The notes beneath the pieces were generated by a model that was given only the letters and a program-made list of their open reading frames with translations, ran no database searches and was not told the origin of the DNA. Below are positions 25,419 through 33,258 of a DNA stretch of 61,366 nucleotides, piece after piece. The DNA is from Spirochaetia bacterium (GTDB taxonomy: Bacteria; Spirochaetota; Leptospiria; Leptospirales; Leptonemataceae): assembly GCA_021413825.1 (NCBI GenBank), contig JAIOPQ010000059.1, positions 1-61,366 on the forward strand, given 5' to 3'. How positions within the stretch are numbered: position 1 is the first letter of the stretch; every line of letters starts with the position of its first letter. The position numbers were made by a program, and so were the translations under genes.

Positions 25419-26027
25419 ATGCTTTCGCTTCAATGGTCCGAACTTCTCAAATCGGGCGGTGTAACTCTATTTGTTCTCTTAATCTGCTTTCTATTGGCCG
25501 CAATCTTGATCATTGAACGTCTGGCCTACTATCGCACGCGAAACCGTGAGGTTAAGGCAGTCCTTGCGCAAATCGCAACGCAAGAAGCATCGCACTCACT
25601 GCCACCCCGCGAAGCGTATCAACTGATGGATTCTCCGGTAAGCTATGTTCTAAACGAATGCTATCCGTATGTTAAGGGCGACCTGTTTGAAGAGGTTAAG
25701 AGTCGCGCCATAGCGGAGAAGGTTCCAGAGATGGATCGGTATTTGAATGTGCTTGCGACTTTAGGCACAGTTAGTCCTTACATTGGACTTCTAGGAACCG
25801 TTTTTGGAATTATTCGGGCTTTCATGAGTCTTGGCGGAGGCGCTGGAGATACTGCAATGTCAGGCTTGAACGCAGGCATTGCCGAGTCGCTTGCAGCAAC
25901 GGCTGCAGGTCTATTTGTTGCCATTCCTGCAACAATCTTCTTTAACTACTTCCGTCGCCGCAGTGATGCGCTCTTGATGCAGATTGAAATTGCAGCCAGT
26001 AGACTTAAGACTCTGGGCAGAGGCTAA
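25419..26027 (+). CDS. exbB: ExbB/TolQ/MotA-family proton channel
   Basis: A 202-residue inner-membrane protein with one N-terminal helix (VTLFVLLICFLLAAILII) and two later helices. LATLGTVSPYIGLLGTVFGIIRAF and GIAESLAATAAGLFVAIPATIFFNYF form the proton-channel signature. It works with the ExbD-type protein encoded two bases downstream to energise outer-membrane processes through TonB or a TonB-like protein. No TonB or TonB-dependent receptor is in the window, so the driven process is open. Confidence 0.92.
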   Translation: MLSLQWSELLKSGGVTLFVLLICFLLAAILIIERLAYYRTRNREVKAVLAQIATQEASHSLPPREAYQLMDSPVSYVLNECYPYVKGDLFEEVKSRAIAEKVPEMDRYLNVLATLGTVSPYIGLLGTVFGIIRAFMSLGGGAGDTAMSGLNAGIAESLAATAAGLFVAIPATIFFNYFRRRSDALLMQIEIAASRLKTLGRG

Positions 26028-26029
26028 GC

Positions 26030-26431
26030 GTGGTTTCATATCGCAAAGGTTCGTCTCAGCTTTTCTCAGGCATTAATATTGTGCCGTTCACCGACGTTGT
26101 ACTGGTTCTTTTGATTGTGTTTATGGTCTCTGCACCAGGACTCTTGAATACTGCATTGAACATCCGTCTGCCCGGAGCCACACAGGGCAAGCAGCGCCAG
26201 GAAACGCATATCGACGTTGGCCTTGATGGGGCCGGGAAAATTTACATCAACAATTCCCCCGTTGAGCGCAAGGATGTTGAGGCAAAGATCAAGGTTCTGA
26301 TCAAAGAGAATGGTGCAGAAATTCTACTTAACGCTGACGTTGGCGCAAAGCATGGCGAGGTGGTGGAACTCCTTGACTTACTACGCAGCGCGGGCGGAAA
26401 TAACGTGTACATAGGTACCGTGAGAAAGTAG
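26030..26431 (+). CDS. exbD: ExbD/TolR-family protein
   Basis: A 133-residue protein with a single N-terminal helix containing NIVPFTDVVLVLLIVFMVSA. The aspartate in FTDVVLVL is the conserved proton-pathway residue. A periplasmic domain ends DLLRSAGGNNVYIGT. Starts at GTG 26030, two bases after exbB, and shares its last base with the next gene's GTG start. Confidence 0.92.
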   Translation: MVSYRKGSSQLFSGINIVPFTDVVLVLLIVFMVSAPGLLNTALNIRLPGATQGKQRQETHIDVGLDGAGKIYINNSPVERKDVEAKIKVLIKENGAEILLNADVGAKHGEVVELLDLLRSAGGNNVYIGTVRK

Positions 26432-27672
26432 TGCGATTTAAGATCGAAAGGCTTGGGCTGATATGCGCCGTTCTCTGTTTTGTATCACCGGTCTGGTATC
26501 TGTTTCCCCTCTATCCGCTCGCTTCATTTCTGTTGCTTGCTTCAAGCATTGAGTTTATACTTTCACTTGGTCTGGCAATCCTGTTTGAACGTGACCAAAT
26601 TGGAACCAGGCAACGAGATATTGCAGAATTCCTTATTCGCGTGCTGGGACTTCCATTGACAATCGTCGCATTTTCCTCTGGCCCTGGTCTAACACAGGTC
26701 GCTTTGCTCCGGACATTCTTTTCTACCGTTTCAGTTGGGCTCATAAGTATTCGCAGGTTGATGATTTTCTATTTCCTGATGGCCATTGGACATATTCTTT
26801 TCCTTTTCTTTCGCGATTCGTTATTCAGTCTTTCAGCTGCGTTCCAGGTGTACCCTGCCTGCCTGCTAGCATTGGCAGCTGCTACAGGAGTTCGCTATTG
26901 GATTGTAAGCGAACGGCTCAGAAAGCGCGCGCAGATTTTGCTTCTTCGGTTCAAGAGGGACTTAACTGCGAGCAAACAATCGGCACTGAATCTTCTGCGA
27001 TTCAATTTCAAGCGGGAAGAGGGGAGTCTCTTCCTGCGCGGCGGCCTGGTCCCAGGGTCAAGCATCGAGGGTGTGCTTGCCTCATTCTACTTCAGAGGAA
27101 TGGAAAGAGTCGCGCTTGGTCCGGGTTTTGATCGGGAATGGGAGCAGTTCATTGGCAGACTGACACAGGTTTTTTCAGGGCTTGAATGGCGATGGGATGG
27201 AACTGTTCTCCGTTTTTATGGAGAGATTCAAGCGCCAGGAACTCTTGCTAGAATCGCTGCATATTCTTCCGAGGCTCTTGCATTTGCAAAGAAGACTGAA
27301 GCATATCATACGCAGGCAAATCGAACATGGCCCTGGGTTCAAGTCCTCATTTCTACGGGCACGGTCTCGCAAATTTCAGCGGGCCCTGGTGTTCCATTGC
27401 GTTTGCTGATTGGTCCTGTTGTTTCAAAGCAAAATGAGTTTGCAATCTTACTGCTAAAGGGCAGAAATCCCGAGATCGTGGTTGGAAGTAAGTTCCCAAT
27501 TTTCTCTGGAGACCTTGCAGAGTTTTGTAACACTGTATTCTTGCGCGAGACTCTGCGTCCAATTGAGGACTGGATTTTGCCAGGTGAGTGGCGGCGTGAA
27601 ATTCTAGAACGTGGATCGGCTGATCTGGCAGATAGAATTTTGTCCCTGGAATCCAAACCAAACCAGAGTTGA
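26431..27672 (+). CDS. Membrane protein of unknown function in the ExbB/ExbD operon
   Basis: A 413-residue protein. About five membrane helices lie in residues 8-160 (e.g. LICAVLCFVSPVWYLFPLYPL, LMIFYFLMAIGHILFLFF). A basic linker (RLRKRAQILLLRFKRDL) leads to a soluble C-terminal domain of about 220 residues containing WPWVQVLISTG. That domain faintly recalls a degenerate class III cyclase fold, but no metal or catalytic residues stand out and I make no assignment. GTG 26431 overlaps the exbD stop by one base; the 3' end overlaps the metX start. Confidence 0.6.
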   Translation: MRFKIERLGLICAVLCFVSPVWYLFPLYPLASFLLLASSIEFILSLGLAILFERDQIGTRQRDIAEFLIRVLGLPLTIVAFSSGPGLTQVALLRTFFSTVSVGLISIRRLMIFYFLMAIGHILFLFFRDSLFSLSAAFQVYPACLLALAAATGVRYWIVSERLRKRAQILLLRFKRDLTASKQSALNLLRFNFKREEGSLFLRGGLVPGSSIEGVLASFYFRGMERVALGPGFDREWEQFIGRLTQVFSGLEWRWDGTVLRFYGEIQAPGTLARIAAYSSEALAFAKKTEAYHTQANRTWPWVQVLISTGTVSQISAGPGVPLRLLIGPVVSKQNEFAILLLKGRNPEIVVGSKFPIFSGDLAEFCNTVFLRETLRPIEDWILPGEWRREILERGSADLADRILSLESKPNQS

Positions 27673-28877
27673 CAGCGTCAGAACAACATACATTGATGCG
27701 ACAGACAACTTTGGAAAGCGAAGACCTTCAGGATTCAAAAAAGGGAAGTTATACTTCTTCGCTGGGTCGCATTGATCCAGTTATAGTAAGATTGCCAGGC
27801 TTCACAACGCAGTCCGGTTTTACATTTCAAGAAATTGACGTTTGCTATCTAACGCTCGGTGAGCTGTCGGAGGCGCGCGACAATGCAATCCTGATATGCC
27901 ATGCCCTCTCCGGAAATGCGCAAGTTGCGGGCCTGGGAGAGAATGGCAAACCGGGCTGGTGGGATTATCATGTTGGCCCAGGTAAAACAATCGATACCAA
28001 TCGCTTCTTTGTAATTTGCTCAAACGTAATAGGTGGCTGCAACGGATCTACTGGACCTGCAAGCATTCGCCCTGACACAGGAAAGCCCTATGGAATGACA
28101 TTTCCACCGGTCACAATCCGCGACATGGTTCAGGCCCAGGCAAAGCTACTCGATCATCTTGGAATTCAGACGCTGTTTGCTGCAATCGGCGGGTCAATGG
28201 GTGGCATGCAGGCACTCGTTTGGGCCCTTGAATATCCCAACCGAATTCGCTGCTGCATTCCAATCGCAAGTTGCATGGCGCATTCCGCAATGCAGATTGC
28301 CTTTAATGAAGTTGGGAGACAGGCAATCATTTCTGATCCAAACTGGAAGGCTGGAGAATATTATACAGGCACAGCACCCGAGCATGGACTTGCAGTTGCA
28401 AGGATGGTGGGCCACGTAACATACCTGAGCGAGTTTTCAATGCACCAAAAGTTTGGGCGGAAACTCCAGAAACCGTCCAATCCGGAAGATCTATTTCCAT
28501 TGTATTCTGTGGAGAGTTACCTGCAGCATCAAGGGGAAAGCTTTGTGCGCAGGTTCGATCCAAATACGTATTTGTATATAACCAAGGCGCTGGACATGTT
28601 TGATCTTCTTGAAGGTAGACCGCCGGATGAAGCATTCAGAAACGTAACCGCAAGGTTCCTTGTGATATCTTTCGAGTCAGACTGGCTCTATCCGCCGATT
28701 CAATCGCGTGAGCTCGTGCGTATGCTCAATCGTTCAAATGCAACGGTTACGTATACCAATCTGGACACACAATATGGGCACGATTCCTTCCTGATTCAGA
28801 ATGCTGACTTCACTCGTATCCTGCAAAATTTTCTAAATGCAGAGCATGAACCGGTTTTCCAGGCCGTGGACATCTGA
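27669..28877 (+). CDS. metX: Homoserine O-acetyltransferase
   Basis: Alpha/beta-hydrolase-fold enzyme that acylates homoserine for methionine synthesis. The 402-residue protein shows CHALSGNAQVAG, GWWDYHVGPGKTIDT, VIGGCNGSTGP, the nucleophile elbow IGGSMGGMQAL, the acid in FESDWLYPP and the histidine in QYGHDSFL. The start is TTG 27669, overlapping the previous stop, or ATG 27693. metW follows after 17 bases, the standard pairing. Acetyl- versus succinyl-CoA use cannot be fully settled by reading. Confidence 0.94.
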   Translation: MTASEQHTLMRQTTLESEDLQDSKKGSYTSSLGRIDPVIVRLPGFTTQSGFTFQEIDVCYLTLGELSEARDNAILICHALSGNAQVAGLGENGKPGWWDYHVGPGKTIDTNRFFVICSNVIGGCNGSTGPASIRPDTGKPYGMTFPPVTIRDMVQAQAKLLDHLGIQTLFAAIGGSMGGMQALVWALEYPNRIRCCIPIASCMAHSAMQIAFNEVGRQAIISDPNWKAGEYYTGTAPEHGLAVARMVGHVTYLSEFSMHQKFGRKLQKPSNPEDLFPLYSVESYLQHQGESFVRRFDPNTYLYITKALDMFDLLEGRPPDEAFRNVTARFLVISFESDWLYPPIQSRELVRMLNRSNATVTYTNLDTQYGHDSFLIQNADFTRILQNFLNAEHEPVFQAVDI

Positions 28878-28894
28878 AATTCTGACCATTGTAG

Positions 28895-29500
28895 ATGAAT
28901 GTTTATGATCAGGTAGTAGCCTGGATTCCGGCGCGCTCACGGGTACTGGATCTTGGGACAGGGGATGGGAAATTCCTGGCGCGGTTGGTGCGCGAGAAGC
29001 GTGTAAATGGCGTTGGCGTAGAGCGCGAGCCTGGCCTGGTCGCAAGTTGCATTGAAAAGGGTCTGGTTGTGCACCAGGGCGATATCATGGACGGCCTTGA
29101 TCAGTACGGCGTTGCTTCATTTGACTATGTTCTGTTGCTTGGAACATTTCAGGAGATTGGCACACCGCTTGAATTACTCCGCGAAGCGTTCCGCGTAGGC
29201 AAACGAGTTATCATTGCCTATACAAATTTCGCGCACATTGGAAGTAGATTGCAGATCATGCTCATGGGTCGCTCACCCATTACGCGGGCGCTTCCGCATA
29301 AATGGTATACCAGTCCAAACCTTCATTATTTTTCTATTGAGGATTTTGAGCAGTTCTGTGAGCGATTTGATCTAAAACAAATCGACGCTGCATATTTCAA
29401 TTCAACGGGGCGCGTCAGATTGCTTCCGAACTTGCTTGCAGAACAGGCGATTTCCATGCTCGAATCTTCCGGCACATTCGCAATCAAACCAGTGCCTTAA
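28895..29500 (+). CDS. metW: Methionine biosynthesis protein MetW (methyltransferase fold)
   Basis: A 201-residue SAM-methyltransferase-like protein. RVLDLGTGDGKFLARL is motif I, VGVEREPG the acidic loop, and DYVLLLGTFQEIGTPLELLREA with PHKWYTSPNLHYFSIEDFEQFC are MetW-typical. It pairs with metX in many bacteria and is needed for full acetyltransferase function there. Convergent with an OmpA-domain gene; the 107-bp gap between has no clear terminator. Confidence 0.93.
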   Translation: MNVYDQVVAWIPARSRVLDLGTGDGKFLARLVREKRVNGVGVEREPGLVASCIEKGLVVHQGDIMDGLDQYGVASFDYVLLLGTFQEIGTPLELLREAFRVGKRVIIAYTNFAHIGSRLQIMLMGRSPITRALPHKWYTSPNLHYFSIEDFEQFCERFDLKQIDAAYFNSTGRVRLLPNLLAEQAISMLESSGTFAIKPVP

Positions 29501-29607
29501 AACGAAATCAATGAACCGCATTCGTGCGTTTCTCTCGGAACACCGCGCCTCGGGGTAGGCCGCCACCGACTTGCACGAACAATTCCCGCGCAAGCCGCAG
29601 GAGCGAT

Positions 29608-30792
29608 TTATTCAGTTACGATTAGAATTTCAACGCGACGATTTTTTGCACGCCCTTCCGGTGTTGTATTGGGCGCAACCGGTCTCGCTTCGCCGTATCC
29701 ACGGTACGAGAATCGCTTACTGTCCATCGCTTTTGGTCCTGTTAAATCCAGAACTACGCTTTTAGCTCGCTGTTCAGATAGAGTCTGATTGTAAGCTGGC
29801 CTTCCTGTGGAATCCGTATGGCCGGAAACTCGAATTTCACGATCAGGATACTTCTTTAGAATTTGGGCAATGACTTCCAGGTCTTTCTGAGCCTGTGGTG
29901 TAAGTCGCGCTGAATCCGTATCAAACAGAATCGAATTTAAATCCAGGACAATGCCCTCTGCGGTTTCGCGCACCGAAACGTTTGGATTGGTCGCTATGTC
30001 CTTGTTTGTATCTGATACGATTTGCTTCCGTTCATCGTCCGTTGCGCGTTTAGTTTTTTTCCACCAGGAGTCGATTCGATATGCCATGCGCAAAATATTG
30101 CCATCGCGCAAATAGAATGTGTAAGTTAGACGATTGATGTCGAACAATGGCATGCCCTGTTCGCGATCAAACCACAGGCGATCTGCAGATACACCTACAA
30201 TCGTGTGAAATGGCGAGCGCGGATCGGAAACTACTTTGCGAAACGCATACTTATAATCCACCTCATCGGCCTTGCGCTTGATCTGTGACTCTTCAGGAAG
30301 CTCTGTTTCTCCAATCAAGTGATAACTCACTTCGAGCGGGATCTTGATTTTTCCTGAATCGAAGTCCATTGTTTCCAGCGCCGGCAATTTCCATTTGTCA
30401 CCGGGGGCCAGTTCCTGCTCCGGAAATGCAGGAAGGCTGCGCAGGTTGGGCATGACATAGTCGTCGCTGACTATATTTTGCCCGTCCGCCTGGAAGACGA
30501 ACTTTGAAACAAAATCCCGATCGCGCCTGAACTGTCCCACCAGTTTGGGTGTGCGCGAGTATGTATTGAAAACGCCATTCATAAGCGCGCCATTCGCTCC
30601 GGTTTCGTTCACGGTTAGAACGATCCGATTTTTCTCTTCGCGGCTTTTGGTTTGGCCGGCCTCAGAAACCCTGATGTCCTGGTATTTATCGATGATGATG
30701 ACGTCGTTTTTTTCGAACTTAAAGCTGAACTTCGCCTTTTTGGCATGCAGGGCACCGGCACACAATAACACAATTACAGCAAAGTGTCGCAT
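29608..30792 (-). CDS. OmpA-domain envelope protein
   Basis: A 394-residue exported protein. The signal peptide is MRHFAVIVLLCAGALHA. A large N-terminal domain of about 270 residues is followed by a C-terminal OmpA/Pal peptidoglycan-binding domain (about 280-394) with LFDTDSARLTPQAQKDL, VSGHTDSTGRPAYNQTLSEQRA and RAKNRRVEILI, including the usual Asp and Arg contacts to diaminopimelate. Resembles leptospiral OmpA-type surface proteins in layout, but the N-terminal domain is not one I can name. Likely anchors the outer membrane to the wall. Confidence 0.87.
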   Translation of the reverse strand: MRHFAVIVLLCAGALHAKKAKFSFKFEKNDVIIIDKYQDIRVSEAGQTKSREEKNRIVLTVNETGANGALMNGVFNTYSRTPKLVGQFRRDRDFVSKFVFQADGQNIVSDDYVMPNLRSLPAFPEQELAPGDKWKLPALETMDFDSGKIKIPLEVSYHLIGETELPEESQIKRKADEVDYKYAFRKVVSDPRSPFHTIVGVSADRLWFDREQGMPLFDINRLTYTFYLRDGNILRMAYRIDSWWKKTKRATDDERKQIVSDTNKDIATNPNVSVRETAEGIVLDLNSILFDTDSARLTPQAQKDLEVIAQILKKYPDREIRVSGHTDSTGRPAYNQTLSEQRAKSVVLDLTGPKAMDSKRFSYRGYGEARPVAPNTTPEGRAKNRRVEILIVTE

Positions 30793-30848
30793 CTCCTATC
30801 AAATTTCTCGATTTTGAAGTCCTGGAAGAATCGCCGCGCTACGCGCTG

Positions 30849-31091
30849 GTGCGTTTGGATCCGGTAACCCTGAGGCTGAATCATATTGAGAACTTTAAAT
30901 CCGGTGTACAGAATCCGGGTGAGACTTCGCTTTCTTTCATCCTGGACGTGGACGATTTTACGGACGCGCTCAAAGAACTAGAGCAGAAGACAGTTGAGAT
31001 CCTTAAGGGACCTGTTATGATTGAAGGCGGGGAAGCCATTCTGATCGCAGATCCAGACGGCCACCTGATCGAACTTTTCTACAACGAATAA
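30849..31091 (+). CDS. VOC (glyoxalase-like) protein, apparently 5'-truncated
   Basis: The encoded peptide ends with the VOC-fold signature FILDVDDFTDALKELEQ…EAILIADPDGHLIELFY. Conserved coding sense continues upstream of the GTG at 30849 (KFLDFEVLEESPRYALVRLD from about 30801), but no ATG, GTG or TTG occurs there. The first strand and helix of the fold are missing, and the adjacent OmpA gene starts divergently at 30792. It may be a truncated remnant, or it may start at ATC 30798. Followed by a hairpin at 31102. Confidence 0.5.
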   Translation: MRLDPVTLRLNHIENFKSGVQNPGETSLSFILDVDDFTDALKELEQKTVEILKGPVMIEGGEAILIADPDGHLIELFYNE

Positions 31092-31101
31092 TCAAATCGA
31101 C

Positions 31102-31124
31102 ACCGCCCGGGATGCCCAGGCGGT
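31102..31124. terminator. Hairpin terminator-like structure
   Basis: ACCGCC pairs with GGCGGT, and an inner GGG-ATG-CCC continues the stem across one mismatch. TTTAAA follows. It lies 10 bases after the VOC stop, with a minus-strand small gene converging on it, so it could serve both sides. Confidence 0.6.
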
Positions 31125-31162
31125 TTAAAGTACCAAACCTTACGGCAGCAAAATGGATCGGC

Positions 31163-31378
31163 CTAGCCGATCATATCTACCTGGCTTCCAACTACTTTGA
31201 AAGAATCGTGGGCCTGGCTTGCCATGATGGATTGTGAGCCCTTCTGAAAGTCCTTTGCCTGACGATCTGTATCCGCTGTGCCCGGAAGACCGGCTGGATT
31301 GTCTGCAGGTTTGGGTCGCATATCGCGGAAAATCTCCACGTTCTTTAGCCCAACTTCACTTCTTGACCGAACGTCCAT
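31163..31378 (-). CDS. Small conserved-looking protein, unknown
   Basis: A 71-residue hydrophilic protein starting MDVRSRSEVGLKNVEIFRD and ending KVVGSQVDMIG. A very good ribosome-binding site (GGAGGCGAAC directly before the ATG on the minus strand) supports translation. Codon use looks normal. The stop lies inside a short palindrome, GATCGGC-CTA-GCCGATC. No family recognised and no export signal. It follows the acyl-CoA dehydrogenase on the same strand, separated from it by a repeat element. Confidence 0.5.
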   Translation of the reverse strand: MDVRSRSEVGLKNVEIFRDMRPKPADNPAGLPGTADTDRQAKDFQKGSQSIMASQAHDSFKVVGSQVDMIG

Positions 31379-31455
31379 GTTCGCCTCCGAATATCCCCAA
31401 GCCTACCAGCCGCTCATGTTTCAGCGAGCTATTTTTTGAACGCGATAAGCGAGTT

Positions 31456-31557
31456 AACCGCAGATGGATACCGATGGGCATGATGGGAAATCTGCACAAT
31501 CGATAACCGATTCCAATCGCGATCCATCTTTCCGCTATCCGCGTCCATCTGCGGCTA
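31456..31557. repeat. Intergenic repeat, copy D
   Basis: Left end AACCGCAGATGGATACCGATG and right end CGCGTCCATCT followed by GCGGCTA face each other across about 100 bp. The core is unrelated to copies A and B. Lies between the acyl-CoA dehydrogenase stop and the small 71-residue gene. Confidence 0.7.
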
Positions 31558-31567
31558 TTTTCTCCTA

Positions 31568-33208
31568 TTACTTGGCGAGAGCAGCCTGGAGCAGATCGCG
31601 GGCGCATACGCGGAGTGCCATGACTTCCTCCGCTCCTTCAAAGATCGAGAACACGCGCGCGTCGACGAAGTAGCGGGATACTGCATATTCCTCTGCGTAG
31701 CCCATTCCACCGTGGATTTGCATGGCTTCGCGAGCTACCCATTCTGCAATCCGTGAGGCGTAGAACTTAACAAGTGTGGCTTCCATTGCACCCTTGTGAT
31801 CGTCCATCAGACGAGCCACATGATATGCATATTGACGCGATGCCTGAACGATCATGGCCATACGGGCCACTTTCCACTTTGTCATTTGATATTCGCCGAT
31901 TGGGCGAGAGAATACTTTGCGATCATTTGCGTATCGAACAGCTGCTTCAAGCGATGCTTGCATTACACCGTTTGCACGAGCTGCAGTTTGAACGCGGCCG
32001 CCTGCGAATCCTTCCATTTGCAAATAGAAACCCTTGCCCCGGCCTTCTTCGCCACCGATCAAGTTTGCATCTGGAACGAAATAGTTATCAAAACTAACTT
32101 CAAAGCTGTGCATGCCACGATAGCCGATTGTTGGAATCGCAGAACCGTTTACACGACCGCCGGATGGTTGTGTGAAATCGAATTTGTGACCTTTGTCGCG
32201 CGGTTTTTCAGCAATCAGAATGGAAAGGCCTTTGTGTTTGAGCCCTGGATCTTTTTCCGTGCGAGCCAGAACCATGATTGAATCTGCATAGCCAGCAAAT
32301 GTACACCAGGTCTTTACGCCGTTTAGAACCCAGCCCTTGTCGACTTTGTCCGCGGTAACTTTCATGCCCGCCACGTCGCTTCCGAAGTCAGGTTCCGTTA
32401 CAGCAACGGCGCACATTTTTTCGCCAGTTGCAAGAGCTCCCAGCCAGGCGGTTTTCTGTTCTGCCGTTCCACCCTTTAGGATAGCTTTACTCAAAATCTC
32501 AGGACGTGTGATCAAGCTTCCGGCGAACGCAAGGCCGCCGCGTGACAATTCTTCTGTCACGATCATCATTCCAACATTGCCAAGGGTATCCAGGAATCCG
32601 CCGTATTCTTCAGGGATTGACAGACCAAATGCACCGTTTTCAAGCAGGGCATTTAAAATTTCGTCCGGAATAAATTCGTCATGGCGATGGATATGTTCTG
32701 CGCGAGGCGCTACAATTTGGTCTGAAATTTTCTTGTAGGTATCGCGGATTTCTTTGAGATCTTCTGTTGCAAGCGCACCGAATTGGCCGGTCAGCGCAAT
32801 ATCACCCACTTTGTTATAGCGAGACGATGCAGTAAGACTCTGAATTTTTGCATTCATGTCAGGAGTGAAAAGATCGTTTAAGAATGCGTCATCTACGCCG
32901 TACTCGTCTTTGCGCGATGCCAGTTCACTTCTCAGTCGATGGGCAGCTTCTCCGGCGAACAGACGCGACATTTCCTGTTCCATGTCACCCGTTCCGTTCG
33001 CAGGATCGAACGCATAATCAATGAAATGATCAGAGATTCTTTTTTCAGCTGTTGAGTAAGAAAGGTTATAATGAACAACCTGATTCTCATCCATTTTGTC
33101 CACGGAGAGTTTGCCACCGACCTCAGCGCGGCGCGCCAGGTTTTCTGTGATTTGTTTTAAAACATCGGTTGTTTTTGCTTTGATTTGACCCAGTAATTCA
33201 TCTGCCAT
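31568..33208 (-). CDS. Acyl-CoA dehydrogenase with N-terminal extension
   Basis: FAD enzyme oxidising an acyl-CoA at the alpha-beta bond. The 546-residue protein is about 160 longer than typical members because of an N-terminal helical domain (MADELLGQIKAKTTDVLKQI…). The core shows GAFGLSIPEEYGGF, MCAVAVTEPDFGSDVAG, IGYRGMHSFEVSFDNYFVP, QTAARANGVMQASLEAA, MQIHGGMGYAEEYAVSRYF and FSIFEGAEEVM, whose glutamate is the expected catalytic base. Length and extension resemble methylsuccinyl-CoA dehydrogenase of the ethylmalonyl-CoA pathway, but other long family members exist. ATG 33208 chosen; the frame opens to 33277. Divergent from hemH. Confidence 0.85.
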   Translation of the reverse strand: MADELLGQIKAKTTDVLKQITENLARRAEVGGKLSVDKMDENQVVHYNLSYSTAEKRISDHFIDYAFDPANGTGDMEQEMSRLFAGEAAHRLRSELASRKDEYGVDDAFLNDLFTPDMNAKIQSLTASSRYNKVGDIALTGQFGALATEDLKEIRDTYKKISDQIVAPRAEHIHRHDEFIPDEILNALLENGAFGLSIPEEYGGFLDTLGNVGMMIVTEELSRGGLAFAGSLITRPEILSKAILKGGTAEQKTAWLGALATGEKMCAVAVTEPDFGSDVAGMKVTADKVDKGWVLNGVKTWCTFAGYADSIMVLARTEKDPGLKHKGLSILIAEKPRDKGHKFDFTQPSGGRVNGSAIPTIGYRGMHSFEVSFDNYFVPDANLIGGEEGRGKGFYLQMEGFAGGRVQTAARANGVMQASLEAAVRYANDRKVFSRPIGEYQMTKWKVARMAMIVQASRQYAYHVARLMDDHKGAMEATLVKFYASRIAEWVAREAMQIHGGMGYAEEYAVSRYFVDARVFSIFEGAEEVMALRVCARDLLQAALAK

Positions 33209-33258
33209 ACATCCACTTTTTGATTTGAATTTATGGGGCCAACAAAATAACGGACTGA

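Noticed and set aside
29501..29607. TTCGTGC/GCACGAA inverted repeat after metW as a terminator
   Set aside because: The arms are about 45 bases apart with no T-run, so a terminator is not supported.
31796..32281. 161-codon plus-strand open frame
   Set aside because: Antisense shadow of the acyl-CoA dehydrogenase.
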